Positions 29,225-38,406 of a stretch of 64,000 nucleotides of DNA are shown in pieces. The stretch is taken from positions 2,677,001 through 2,741,000 of the forward strand of contig NZ_CP045369.1 in the NCBI RefSeq assembly GCF_009363535.1, in the 5' to 3' direction. The position numbers and the translations under genes are program-made. The notes under the pieces were generated by a model that saw only the letters and a list, made by a program, of their open reading frames with translations, was not told the DNA's origin and searched no databases. The stretch is from Microbulbifer sp. THAF38 (GTDB lineage: Bacteria; Pseudomonadota; Gammaproteobacteria; Pseudomonadales; Cellvibrionaceae). The stretch's first letter is position 1. Each line of letters opens with the position of its first letter.

Positions 29225-29518
29225 CCCCTTTTTAGTATCTCGGTGAACTTGCCCACAAAGTAGCTAACTGATTACTCACTACAAAAACACTTGATTGCCC
29301 ACAAAAGTGTTAAACGCACCCTTGACGTCAACCGACAGCTAAATCACCATCTCCTCAATCAATTAGGCCAGCTCAACTACAACGAGAAACTCATTCGCTT
29401 AATGCATTAAGTTTTACTCTAGTAGATAGCATTAAATGCAAACAGCATTCTATGGTAAATTTCATTCTGACAGATACCCTGCCTCAACCACATAACCGCA
29501 CATAGTTTTTTCGAACAC

Positions 29519-30856
29519 ATGGAATTAATTAACACAGAAGGGAAAACCCAAATAGGGGAAGCAAACTGGGTCTCAGATGCCCTGCAAAAGGCAAACACTC
29601 TCTGGCATAAAGCCTGCCCTCAAGTTGAGGGAAAGGTATTTAGCGATGTACAGGATTCCAATGGGTTCCAGTATGTGGATCTGGTGATGGAGGGTGGCGG
29701 CATGCTGGGGATTGCCCTGGTAGGCTATACCTACATCCTGGAGTTAGCCGGCATTCGCTTTCGCAAGATTGCGGGCACATCGGCCGGTGCTATCAACGCC
29801 TTGTTTTTAGCCGCCGCTGGTACCCCGGGCTTGCGCAAGAGTGAGAAACTTCTCGAGATTATGGCCAAGGCGGACTTTGCCAGTTTCGAAGATGGGGAAC
29901 TTTTTGCTCGTAGGACCGTTCAGCGCCTACTTAATGGCCGAGGATTCTTTAGTAATCTGGCCCTACACCCTTTCGACTCCCTGCGCACCCTGCGGCAGCT
30001 GCTGCGTGACAAGGGCCTGAATCCCGGAGATACCTTCACCTACTGGCTGCAAGACGAGTTGCGTCAGCTGGGTATCACTGATACCGCGCAGTTATACCAA
30101 CGCATCAACCAGTTCCCCACGTTGTTTTACCAAGGCAATCCCGATCCCGAGGTTGGCATTGCAGAGGTGGCCCTGGTTGCCGCAGATATTACTACGGAGA
30201 CCCGCGCGGTATTCCCAGCCAAAGCTCCGCTCTATTTCAGTGACCCAAATACGGTGAACCCGGCCGAATATGTGCGCGCATCCATGTCGGTGCCCGGCTT
30301 CTTCAAACCTTATACAGTAAAAAATATTCCCCAGTTGGAGCAGTGCCAATCTATTGAGGAGAACTGGCGCAACATAAAGGGTATCGGCAATCCCAGACGC
30401 TTCTTCAAGCACGGCTTTCCCCAGGAGGTGGAGTTTGTCGATGGCGGTCTGGTATCCAATTTTCCTTTCGATATTTTTCATGACCCCTATGGCACACCCA
30501 AACTGCCCACTTTGGGGGTCAAACTGGAGGTAGATCATTACCAACCCAAATCCAATACCATGGGGCGCTTTGCCATGGGCTTGGTCAATACTTGCCGCAA
30601 TATGCTCGATAACCATGTACGCGCAAGCCTGAATGCTGAGTACCATGCCTTAGTCAAGGAAATCGCCATTGATCCAATGGCGAATGGCCGCCTCCCTCAC
30701 TGGTTGGATTTCTCTATGCCAGGGGAGCATTGCGAACATCTATTTGTATCCGGAGCCAAATCTGCCATCGAGTTTTTAAGTAAAGGTTTTCTTTGGGAAG
30801 ATTATCTGGTGCTGCGCCAGCCTGAGGCAATCTACGGCAACGAGCAGATTGCCTAA
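29519..30856 (+). CDS. Patatin-like phospholipase
   Basis: A 445-residue protein with the complete patatin signature: glycine-rich oxyanion loop EGGGMLG at 58-64, nucleophile GTSAG with Ser88, and the catalytic DGG with Asp308 in VDGGLVSNFPF. Patatins hydrolyse acyl chains from phospholipids or other lipids; bacterial members include toxins such as ExoU and housekeeping lipases. No signal peptide is visible. No ribosome site is clear before the ATG at 29519. A strong shared terminator separates it from the convergent malic enzyme gene. Substrate and location are not determined. Confidence 0.9.
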   Translation: MELINTEGKTQIGEANWVSDALQKANTLWHKACPQVEGKVFSDVQDSNGFQYVDLVMEGGGMLGIALVGYTYILELAGIRFRKIAGTSAGAINALFLAAAGTPGLRKSEKLLEIMAKADFASFEDGELFARRTVQRLLNGRGFFSNLALHPFDSLRTLRQLLRDKGLNPGDTFTYWLQDELRQLGITDTAQLYQRINQFPTLFYQGNPDPEVGIAEVALVAADITTETRAVFPAKAPLYFSDPNTVNPAEYVRASMSVPGFFKPYTVKNIPQLEQCQSIEENWRNIKGIGNPRRFFKHGFPQEVEFVDGGLVSNFPFDIFHDPYGTPKLPTLGVKLEVDHYQPKSNTMGRFAMGLVNTCRNMLDNHVRASLNAEYHALVKEIAIDPMANGRLPHWLDFSMPGEHCEHLFVSGAKSAIEFLSKGFLWEDYLVLRQPEAIYGNEQIA

Positions 30857-30862
30857 AAGAAG

Positions 30863-30887
30863 CCGGGCCGCAGAAGCGGCCCGGTTT
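30863..30887. terminator. Bidirectional terminator between patatin and malic enzyme genes
   Basis: A perfect 9-bp GC-rich stem (CCGGGCCGC with GCGGCCCGG, AGAA loop, 30863-30884) has TTT on the right and an A-rich stretch on the left. It can therefore stop transcription from both convergent genes. Confidence 0.85.
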
Positions 30888-30907
30888 GCGAAGGTTTGGA
30901 AATGATA

Positions 30908-32587
30908 TTAGAAAGAGCGGCGGCGGTAACTGCGGTAGTTCGCATGCCAGAAATTGCGCTTTAGGGATTTCTCCAGCTGCTCATGGCTCACTTTGGGGGC
31001 AACCCCATCAAGCTGCGCCTGGGCAGCCACAGCCCTGGCAATATCTATACTCACCTCTCGAATATTATCCAAGTGCGGCAGAAGTGCACCCTTGCCTTCC
31101 TTCACTACAGGCGCTTGCTCTGCCAGAGCGTTGGAGGCGGCCATCAGCATACCATCCGTCACACGGGTGGCGTTGGCAGCAATCACTCCAAGGCCAATAC
31201 CGGGGAAGATATAAACATTGTTGCACTGAGCCACCGGGTGAGTGCGCCCATCGATTTCCACCGCAGCAAAGGGACTGCCGGTGGCCACCAGTGCCTCCCC
31301 CTTGGTCCAGGTGTAGATCTCTGTAGGTGTCGCTTCCGCACGGGAAGTGGGATTTGATAGCGGCATGACCAGCGGGCGTTCGTGGCCCTTTTGCAAGGCC
31401 TCAATCACCTGTTGATTAAATAACCCACCCTGACCGGAAACCCCGATAAGGATGCTGGGTTTTATCTGGCCAATCAGGCTTTCCAAGTCTGATTCGGCAA
31501 CGCCCTCGAAGATATTCGGGGGCTGTGCCAGGGCCGCCTGGAAATCGTGCAGGCCCTTCATATCCGAGGTTACCAAGCCATAGCGATCGAACATAAAAAT
31601 ACGTGAGCGAGCATCCGCATCGCTGAGCCCCGCCTGCGCCATGGCAGACACCACTTGCTCGGCAATACCACAACCGGCGGAACCCGCACCGACAATCACA
31701 ACCCGCTGGGCTGTGAGAGGCTCCTGCCAGGTTTTACACGCGGCGAGAATAGTCCCCAACGTAACGGAGGCCGTGCCCTGAATATCGTCATTGAAACAGC
31801 AGAGCTGATCCCGGTAGCGCTGCAATAGAGGCATGGCATTGGTCTGGGCAAAATCCTCAAACTGCACCAACACCTTGGGCCAGCGACGCTTCACCGCTTC
31901 AATAAACTGCTCTAAAAACTCATCGTACTCCTGCTGGGAAACACGCTCATGTCGCCAGCCCATGTACATAGGATCACTGAGGAGAGTACGGTTGTTGGTG
32001 CCCACATCCAGGGTTACGGGAAGCGTATAAGCCGGGCTGATACCACCACAGGCGGTGTACAGAGACAGTTTGCCGATGGGAATTCCCATGCCACCTATGC
32101 CCTGGTCGCCTAGGCCGAGAATGCGCTCGCCATCGGTAACCACAATAACCTTGACGTTTTCTTTGGTGGCACTGCGCAACATATCATCCATGTACTCGCG
32201 GTCTGGATAGGGGATAAACAGTCCGCGGTGGGTGCGATAAATATTGGAAAATTCCTCACAGGCTGCGCCGACTGTGGGGGTATAGATGATCGGCAGCATT
32301 TCATCGATATGGTGCTCGATCAGGTAAAAGAACAGGGTTTCGTTATCATCTTGGATGCCCCGCAAAAAGATGTGCTTATCCAGGTCAGTCTTACAGTGCT
32401 GGTACTGGTAATAAGCTCGCCGGGCCTGCTCCTCAATGGTCTCAACATTGTTAGGCAAGAGACCCGCCAAGTTGAACTCCAGCCGCTCTTCCAAGGTGAA
32501 TGCACTGCCTTTGTTCAATAGTGGCATTTCCAGCAAGGAAGGGCCGGCATGTGGAATATACAGGGGGCGCTTTTCGTTGTTGCTCAT
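30908..32587 (-). CDS. maeA: NAD-dependent malic enzyme
   Basis: I start at the ATG at 32587 ([16 protein letters not shown]), giving 559 residues aligned with E. coli MaeA along the whole length; the frame extends 15 codons further upstream, but that part is not family-like. Clear motifs include [33 protein letters not shown] (metal and substrate binding) and the NAD-binding [11 protein letters not shown]. The C-terminus YRSYRR matches E. coli YRDYRR. It decarboxylates malate to pyruvate with reduction of NAD+ in the cytoplasm. Monocistronic with its own terminator. Confidence 0.95.
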   Translation of the reverse strand: MSNNEKRPLYIPHAGPSLLEMPLLNKGSAFTLEERLEFNLAGLLPNNVETIEEQARRAYYQYQHCKTDLDKHIFLRGIQDDNETLFFYLIEHHIDEMLPIIYTPTVGAACEEFSNIYRTHRGLFIPYPDREYMDDMLRSATKENVKVIVVTDGERILGLGDQGIGGMGIPIGKLSLYTACGGISPAYTLPVTLDVGTNNRTLLSDPMYMGWRHERVSQQEYDEFLEQFIEAVKRRWPKVLVQFEDFAQTNAMPLLQRYRDQLCCFNDDIQGTASVTLGTILAACKTWQEPLTAQRVVIVGAGSAGCGIAEQVVSAMAQAGLSDADARSRIFMFDRYGLVTSDMKGLHDFQAALAQPPNIFEGVAESDLESLIGQIKPSILIGVSGQGGLFNQQVIEALQKGHERPLVMPLSNPTSRAEATPTEIYTWTKGEALVATGSPFAAVEIDGRTHPVAQCNNVYIFPGIGLGVIAANATRVTDGMLMAASNALAEQAPVVKEGKGALLPHLDNIREVSIDIARAVAAQAQLDGVAPKVSHEQLEKSLKRNFWHANYRSYRRRSF

Positions 32588-33354
32588 AAACCTGCTTTTA
32601 ATCCGCGATGATGGACAAGATATATTGCGCAAATAGCTTTCAGTCTGACTAAAACAAGCAAAGAGAGTCAGAAATTTGCACAGACCTACCGGTCTCCTGC
32701 CAGTCTAAGGGGTTTAAAGACTACTTAGTGTCCCGAATTATAACAAGGCCTACCCTCTTCCCTTGAGAGCCTGAAAAATACCTTTCAATCATGCTAGTTG
32801 GATTTTCACAGTGGTTCTTAATGGAGAATTTTTAGGCAACTCTGCTTTCCCTCTCTTAGAGGGTTAGGAGAACAGATGGTGAAACAGAGTAGATAATAGC
32901 CAACTGAACCAACCTCTAAGCCCCGTAATTCCAGGGTGGTTTTATCAATTACTGTGGGAAAGCTAAAGAAATGTGAGCGGGAGTAAAAGCCAGCCCTACG
33001 TATTCTCGACGGGAATATCGCACCGTATTGGCGACAGGCGGGGCGTCATCATCCAGGGAATAATAAGCAAGTCAGTGGAATCCGTATTTATCGCCTTGTC
33101 TATTATGACGCCGGAAATTGTCCATTGTGACCATGCTGTCTATTAGGACATTTACCCACCCAGGAATCTGGAAGCGCCGCCCGATGTTGAATGTTTTTTA
33201 AGCGTTTTTGGTGGTCAGTGCTTTTAGCCGCTTATTATTGGGCATTTATCGTCTTTTAGCCGCCTCTCTGCCAACTGGACAATTGACCTTATGAAAAGCC
33301 AGAGAAGAGGCTAATGGCCCTTTAGCCAAAAGGCCATTAAAGGCCCCTTAAGAG
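32588..33354. other. Long gap with short repeated motifs, possible IS end remnant
   Basis: About 770 bases without a gene. Three copies of TGTCYATTRKGAC lie at 33097-33109, 33119-33131 and 33137-33149, with a related GGACAATTGACC at 33277-33288. CTTTTAGCCGC also occurs twice near 33222-33265. Clustered short repeats of this kind are found at the ends of IS21-type elements, so this may be an IS terminus left behind; no transposase remains. Confidence 0.4.
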
Positions 33355-33804
33355 TTATTTGATAGAGATGGCGACTCTTATCTCATTCGCGCCCACATAG
33401 TGTTCAAAGTCTGTGGTGTAAGCACGTTCGTGAGGGCATTCCGGTGAGGAGAAGTAATTCCATACTTCACCCCATAAATTGATAACCGCCTGTGGCATTT
33501 CCCCCTGAGCTGAAAACACCAGGTACTTACCAGACTCCACATGTATCGACTTAAAGTCCTCAGACATATCTGTTGAAAGCAGATCAGAGCAAGCATAGAC
33601 ATCGAACATCCCGCTATGGTCTGACTCGTAGTTGGTGTATACCCCATAAACCTGAGGGGTTCCCCTAAACTTGGGCGCCGCCTCAGCACTAAACTTCTCC
33701 CATAAAGGGGCTATTTGTGCTGTAGAAGCATCCGCCTCATTCTCATTCTTAGTCCTTGTGCAAAGCCCCACCAAATCAAAGCCTGAAATCTGTTCAACGA
33801 CCAT
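33355..33804 (-). CDS. GyrI-like/effector-binding domain protein
   Basis: A 149-residue protein corresponding to the stand-alone GyrI-like small-molecule-binding domain (also found at the C-terminus of Rob and BmrR-type regulators). Supporting segments are the N-terminal FDLVGLCTRT strand, IAPLWEKF helix, YGVYTNYESDHSGMFDVYACSD core, and YVVFSAQG-like GKYLVFSAQG followed by a Trp-rich helix. Such proteins bind cationic or hydrophobic ligands or inhibit gyrase; the ligand here is unknown. No DNA-binding domain is attached. A GC-rich hairpin (about 33312-33336) follows the gene. Confidence 0.8.
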   Translation of the reverse strand: MVVEQISGFDLVGLCTRTKNENEADASTAQIAPLWEKFSAEAAPKFRGTPQVYGVYTNYESDHSGMFDVYACSDLLSTDMSEDFKSIHVESGKYLVFSAQGEMPQAVINLWGEVWNYFSSPECPHERAYTTDFEHYVGANEIRVAISIK

Positions 33805-33980
33805 AGCAGCCCCGTTATTTCCTCATTATTGATTGACTTAAAATCTATCTACTATTAAGCAGTGTTTGATAGCAACTGACCATTGCTCAACCTGAAACCA
33901 AGAATAGTCCGTTCCTGCTCATGAGATCGTTGCTTTGAGCCTCAAAATGAGAAAAAATTCCTTAGGAACCCCGTTTTGCT

Positions 33981-34172
33981 CTAATCCATATTTTCTGGAG
34001 CATAATGCTTAAGAAACTGTATGGCTTCCTCACGTTGGTCTAAAGAAAGGCACCGGATATCCATATTTCTAAATATCTTATCTTCAACCCTTACAATTTT
34101 CTGCAACCATCGTTTATCCGTTAAAATAGCAGCTGCAGAAATATTGGAGATACCTACGTCAGCTAGGTACTT
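33981..34172 (-). pseudogene. 3' part of a SpoIIAA-like (STAS) gene cut by IS30
   Basis: Reading from the IS edge the frame gives KYLADVGISNISAAAILTDK, then RWLQKIV, then DIRCLSLDQREEAIQFLKHY. This is the C-terminal half of the SpoIIAA-like family (a helix, the DKRW strand and the acidic EEA helix). It joins the N-terminal part at 35218-35413 if the IS30 element and one CTT copy are removed. Confidence 0.82.
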
Positions 34173-35217
34173 CCTAGATTGCCAACATAAGTGACACACG
34201 TTTACCCGCCAAAAATTCCAGCGGGCTCAAGTAATTTAGTACTTTCCTAGGTCGAGTATTGATTCGAAACACTGCGTCATCAATACGGCTTTTTGGTATC
34301 TTGCCAATTTCCACTCCTTTTGGGAAGAAGCGCCTCAAAAGGCCATTAGTGTTTTCGTTCAGCCCGCGTTCCCAAGAGTGGTAAGGTTTCGCAAAATATA
34401 TTCTGCATCCTAGCTTCTGCGCAATCGATTGATGACCTGCAAATTCTCCTCCATTATCGAAGGTGATGGTTTTACAGATGGCCTGATATGGCTTCAACAT
34501 CTGCTTGATCGCCCGGCTCACTGTTTTCTTGCTCTTATTTGGGACTCTGCGAGTGAGCAATAATTTGGAAACTCGTTCAACCAGTGTCACCAGATAGCCA
34601 TCTTGACCATAAACTGTATCGCCTTCCCAGTGACCGATCTCAGTGTTTTCATCGACAATCGCAGGTCTTTGATCAATATCTATGCGCTCTGGAATAAGCT
34701 TTACGCCTGCCTCGGAACCTGCCCGTTTCTGATAAGGTTTGGCTTTCCTTGGCAGACGTGACCTCCAGTTAAGTCGACTGACCCAGCGGTAAATTGTTGA
34801 ACAACTAACCGTTTTCGCACACCTCTCAAGCTGCATTCGCCCAGCGATTTGTTCAGGACTTGCATTTTTCAGCTGGTGGTCGATTTGTACCTGCATGGCA
34901 AAGTCGAGCTTGGTATGTTTAATAGCTCCGTGCCGTCGTTGCAGTGCCTGACGGTGGGCACTCTCGGCACAGTAAGGGCTGTAACGACCAAGCTCACGAG
35001 AGATGGTCTTATTGGATCTATTGAGGCGTAGTCCAATGGCTCGGGCTGAATAGTTCTGCCCATTAAGGACCTCAATCTGGTATCGTTCTTTCAAGGTCAG
35101 CTGGTTGGTACGGGTTCCCATGAGGTTCCTGGCTTGTTTGTGTGGAAGCTTACTAGCCTACAACCAGCTGGCCTCCTTCGCTATCGCCAAGTGTGTCGGT
35201 TATTGTGAGAATCTAGG
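34173..35217 (-). mobile_element. Complete IS30-family insertion sequence with target duplication
   Basis: A 1045-bp element. Its ends both begin CCTAGATT when read inward (34173-34180, and reverse complement at 35210-35217), followed by imperfectly matching sequence ending in GACACAC, giving terminal repeats of about 30 bp. It is flanked on each side by CTT (34170-34172 and 35218-35220), a 3-bp target duplication within the 2-4 bp normal for IS30. Removing it rejoins the two halves of a SpoIIAA-like gene. It encodes a single intact transposase. Confidence 0.92.
34174..35121 (-). CDS. IS30-family transposase
   Basis: A 315-residue transposase that looks intact. The N-terminal helix-turn-helix region (LTLKERYQIEVL, then NRSNKTISREL) binds the ends. 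The DDE catalytic core follows: Asp in GHWEGDTVYG, Asp in TFDNGGEF, and Glu in LNENTNGLLRRFFPKG, then the RPRKVLNYLSP segment. The length is normal for the family. The stop codon lies inside the left terminal repeat. The element may still be mobile, although one copy only is visible here; a decayed relative is at 7503-7676. Confidence 0.95.
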   Translation of the reverse strand: MGTRTNQLTLKERYQIEVLNGQNYSARAIGLRLNRSNKTISRELGRYSPYCAESAHRQALQRRHGAIKHTKLDFAMQVQIDHQLKNASPEQIAGRMQLERCAKTVSCSTIYRWVSRLNWRSRLPRKAKPYQKRAGSEAGVKLIPERIDIDQRPAIVDENTEIGHWEGDTVYGQDGYLVTLVERVSKLLLTRRVPNKSKKTVSRAIKQMLKPYQAICKTITFDNGGEFAGHQSIAQKLGCRIYFAKPYHSWERGLNENTNGLLRRFFPKGVEIGKIPKSRIDDAVFRINTRPRKVLNYLSPLEFLAGKRVSLMLAI

Positions 35218-35413
35218 CTTGAATTTCTCTATTATTGCCGAGAACTCAAACCCCCTTAAAGGATTCTATTACTTCATGTATAGTGATATTTTCGTATTGC
35301 TTGCCCAGCTACTTAGCCATCTCTAAAGCTTTCGACACATCGCTTTCCGTGATACTGCCGGAGACTCTAAAAGCAAGGGCATTGACTATATCTACATCCA
35401 AAATTTTTAACAT
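35218..35413 (-). pseudogene. 5' part of the SpoIIAA-like gene, with stop and frameshift
   Basis: A good ribosome site (GGGAGG) precedes ATG at 35413. The frame gives MLKILDVDIVNALAFRVSG, then ITESDVSKALEMAK, a TAG stop, LGKQYENITIHEVIESFKG, then a frameshift in a G run leading to FEFSAIIEKFK at the IS edge. That is the N-terminal half of a SpoIIAA-like STAS-fold protein. The extra stop and shift show that the gene had decayed beyond the IS insertion alone. Confidence 0.82.
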
Positions 35414-35962
35414 CACAACCTCCCAGAAAAATACGGCCAGAATTAAAAAACTAATTTAAAAACTGTCGCACATGCATTCTTAGCTAGCACAGGCTACAAG
35501 ATCCAGACACAAATTCAACATACTGTCCGGCTTAGGGGTAAACCTAGCCCATCTCAATGTCTTCTCTGTAAATATTCTGAGCACGTCAAATATCAGCTTT
35601 AAAGTACGATTACACGCTACACTTCAAGCACCTTGGCTATAATCACTCCAGACATAAATCTAATCAACCTAACCCAAAGGAAAGACCGCCAAACATCCGG
35701 TAAATTATTATTAGGCAAGCCTTACAAAACGATGAGAACTCAGCATCATTTAAAAACTGTGGCACTACTTAATTATTATTTTCATCCTAGCTTTCCCTCA
35801 ACCACTTCCCTAGCCAACTTGGACAACAATATCCTGTATTATGAAATCAACAACAACCCGCTATATGCGGGGAGGGGGGGCTGATTTCATGATCCAAGCC
35901 TGATCGGATAGAAAGCTACAGCTACCAGATCAAGCCTGAACCACAACAGATTATTTCATCGA
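35414..35962. other. Gap with no supportable gene
   Basis: About 550 bases of mixed AT-rich sequence. A short plus-strand frame (35633-35884) has no ribosome site and no family features. A GGGGAGGGGGG run lies at 35870-35880. Confidence 0.45.
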
Positions 35963-37111
35963 CTAGTCTCGATGGAAAATTTCCAACGTTTTTAAAGAAA
36001 GAACAATTAAATCTGCACTAGACTCCAAATCGACGTTCTTAATAACAGTCACGGCACGCTGGTGATCCGGGCACAGCATAAGAACGCTAGTACTACCTAT
36101 ACTAAGACCTGTATGATAAAACAAATTGGGGTGCTTCCTGAGGATGCGCCTTATATCCTCAAATTCTTCCGTATCATATCCAGCCAAAAAATCCTGTGAA
36201 CCAAGAAACCAACCAATGCCGATATTTGTTTCCGTTCCATCTGAAAGCTTAGACTGAGTAAATAACGCTTGGATGGATTCATCCTGCAGATAACCAGGCT
36301 TCAGATGAGAAAGCGCAAATTTCACTACATCTTTTGGCGTAGATAATATTCCACCTCCAGCATACTTATAGCTACTATTCACCTCTGGAGAATTTATAAG
36401 CTCACCTGTAAAAAATGAATAGGCGCCCTGCCTTCTTGGGATAATTGGCGCCGCATCATCAAAGGTAGTTCTCTTCAGCCCTAGAGGCTCAAAAACTTCA
36501 GAACTAACTATCTCCCTAAAGGTTTTCCCTTTTGCTGACTCCATTGCCGCACTTAGAAGAGTCCAACCGTAAGTAGAATAGCTCTGATCCGATCCAGGAA
36601 TAAAAAGCAAAGGATCATCCTTAAAAATATTCAACGCTTCTAAAGTATTGTTGTATTGCACATTCGAGAGAAATTCATGCGGAATAATGTAGTCGCGAAT
36701 TCCAGAGGTATGGTTGGTTAACTGACGCAAGCTTATCGGTAGATGGGTTTCAGGCCATTCTGGCACCAACAACCTAACATCTGTATCCAGATTAATAACT
36801 CCCTGCTCCACCAAGCGCATCAGTGCAGCAGCAGTCATGACCTTGGAGATGCTACCAATACGGAGTTTTGTTTTTTTGCTCATAGGGACTTTAGACTCAA
36901 GATCTGAGTAACCAAATCCTCTAGCCCATTGAATACCGTCAATATCTCCAACAGCCACACTGATGCCAGGAACCGTATCTGAAGAAACAGCCTGCTTAAA
37001 CAAAACCTCCGCCTCCTGGGGAACTGTAGTTGCACTTAATGACTTCAAAGGCAACCATAGAGCCGAAAACCCTATTAATAGTATAGTTTTATACATACCA
37101 GCAAATTCCAT
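35963..37111 (-). CDS. Serine hydrolase of the beta-lactamase/PBP4-like (S12) family, exported
   Basis: A 382-residue protein with an N-terminal signal peptide (cleavage near LSA-T at about 27; the Met at residue 6, 37096, is an alternative start). The catalytic SxxK motif is SISK (Ser87, Lys90), and a Tyr motif YSTYGW follows near 200. This fits class C beta-lactamase-related hydrolases, D-aminopeptidases and esterases in the periplasm. The usual Asn of YxN is replaced by Thr, so antibiotic hydrolysis is not implied. It stands alone. Confidence 0.85.
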   Translation of the reverse strand: MEFAGMYKTILLIGFSALWLPLKSLSATTVPQEAEVLFKQAVSSDTVPGISVAVGDIDGIQWARGFGYSDLESKVPMSKKTKLRIGSISKVMTAAALMRLVEQGVINLDTDVRLLVPEWPETHLPISLRQLTNHTSGIRDYIIPHEFLSNVQYNNTLEALNIFKDDPLLFIPGSDQSYSTYGWTLLSAAMESAKGKTFREIVSSEVFEPLGLKRTTFDDAAPIIPRRQGAYSFFTGELINSPEVNSSYKYAGGGILSTPKDVVKFALSHLKPGYLQDESIQALFTQSKLSDGTETNIGIGWFLGSQDFLAGYDTEEFEDIRRILRKHPNLFYHTGLSIGSTSVLMLCPDHQRAVTVIKNVDLESSADLIVLSLKTLEIFHRD

Positions 37112-37363
37112 TTATAAAATTTATATATCAACCCACCTGAAAAGGTGCTGCAACACTATACATGCTTAATAAGCTATTAAGCTAATTCGACAGCTAACAA
37201 CTCGCAACAAGGTACGATAGAACCAGAAAAATGAGTCAAGAACCGTACAACCTACAAATACTAAAAGTGTAGATATATAGAGTCAAATTATGCCAATTAA
37301 ATATGGCAAAATAAAAAAACTAATATCAAGTGTAGGCATTAGCAATAGGGGACAAATTTAAAA

Positions 37364-38056
37364 ATTTTATTCTTACCAGGCTTTGATGGCACTAAAATAT
37401 CATTTAAAAACCTAATCAAGGCACTACCAAAGCCATTAAAAATTCAGATAACTTCACATTCAAAGCTACCCAGTAAGACTTATTATGAACAAGCAGAGTT
37501 ATTTAACAGGTTGATGAAAGATGAAAATCTACTTTTAGTAGCGGAGTCTTATTCAGGCAAACTTGCTTATGAACTATACAAACTGGCTAAAAATCGAGTT
37601 AAAGGTATCATTTTTATTGCCAGCTTCATCTCTTCACCATCATTTATATCCAGATTCGCAAAGTTATTCCCTATAAAATTAATCAAGTCCAACCGCATCA
37701 ATTACTGGATAATCAATCATTATGGCTTCAACGGTCATGCCGCCAAAGAGAAAATTCAAAGAATTCTCCATTCAATAAAAACAACAGATAGAGAAAAGTT
37801 TAAATATCGATTTGAAAATATTGCAGAAATAAATAGCCCTATTGATAAGCTCAACCTGGCCGTAATCTATATTAGTCCGAACAAGGATCGTCTTGTAGGC
37901 AAGAAGGCATTAAAACAATTAGCTTCTAAATTCGAGAGGCTAGAAGTTATCCAGCTGCCGGGCGGGCATTTTATTGCACAAGCGAAGCCAATTGAATGCG
38001 CAAAAATCATTGCGATAACTGCTAGCCAGTTATCGAGAAAAACCAAACTTTCCTAA
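37364..38056 (+). CDS. Alpha/beta hydrolase lacking a standard start codon
   Basis: The recognisable protein begins upstream of the first ATG (37511): codons from 37349 read LKILFLPGFDGTKISFKNL, the classic N-terminal LPGFDG oxyanion strand. The frame is open only from a TAG at 37346-37348 and has no ATG, GTG or TTG in that stretch. ATT at 37364, 12 bases after AGGGG, is the only plausible start, giving 230 residues. The nucleophile lies in AESYSG, the acid in NKDRLVG and the His in GGHFIAQ. Either it uses a rare start or it is a 5'-truncated pseudogene. Its stop overlaps that of the convergent VOC gene. Confidence 0.65.
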   Translation: MLFLPGFDGTKISFKNLIKALPKPLKIQITSHSKLPSKTYYEQAELFNRLMKDENLLLVAESYSGKLAYELYKLAKNRVKGIIFIASFISSPSFISRFAKLFPIKLIKSNRINYWIINHYGFNGHAAKEKIQRILHSIKTTDREKFKYRFENIAEINSPIDKLNLAVIYISPNKDRLVGKKALKQLASKFERLEVIQLPGGHFIAQAKPIECAKIIAITASQLSRKTKLS

Positions 38057-38376
38057 TCAACTTGATAACTCGCATTACTCCAAGCATTATTAATTTCCTC
38101 TGCTTGTTGCTTTGCATTAAAACGCTCCCAGACAATGCCATTGACATCTTTATCCTGAGTAAAAGCGGTTGCGCTTGGGTCTTCCCAACCCAAATGCCTG
38201 AGAGTTCCGGGCTTGCACTTTGAGTCCTTACGAATAGACAGATTTAAACTGTCAGTTCTCCACAGAGCATATTCGCCAGAGACATGGGCGCAGGGCTTGC
38301 AGTTCAGGCGAGCGCTATAATCCTGAACCGTTTCTTCGATATTATCTGTTGATAGCGCAATATGTAGCCTTTTCAT
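38053..38376 (-). CDS. VOC superfamily (glyoxalase/dioxygenase fold) protein
   Basis: A 107-residue protein with the single-module VOC pattern: RLHIALSTDNIEETVQDYSARL beginning as a strand and helix, then LWRTDSLNLSIR and WEDPSA segments. VOC proteins include metal-dependent lyases, dioxygenases and antibiotic-sequestering proteins. A His near the start could bind metal, but the full ligand set is not evident. GGAAGAG before the ATG supports the start. Function cannot be refined. Confidence 0.68.
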   Translation of the reverse strand: MKRLHIALSTDNIEETVQDYSARLNCKPCAHVSGEYALWRTDSLNLSIRKDSKCKPGTLRHLGWEDPSATAFTQDKDVNGIVWERFNAKQQAEEINNAWSNASYQVD

Positions 38377-38406
38377 AGCTCTTCCCCTATTTAATATACC
38401 AATAAA

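Noticed and set aside
35633..35884. 83-residue frame after the IS30 locus
   Set aside because: No ribosome site, no recognisable domain, ends in a G-rich run.
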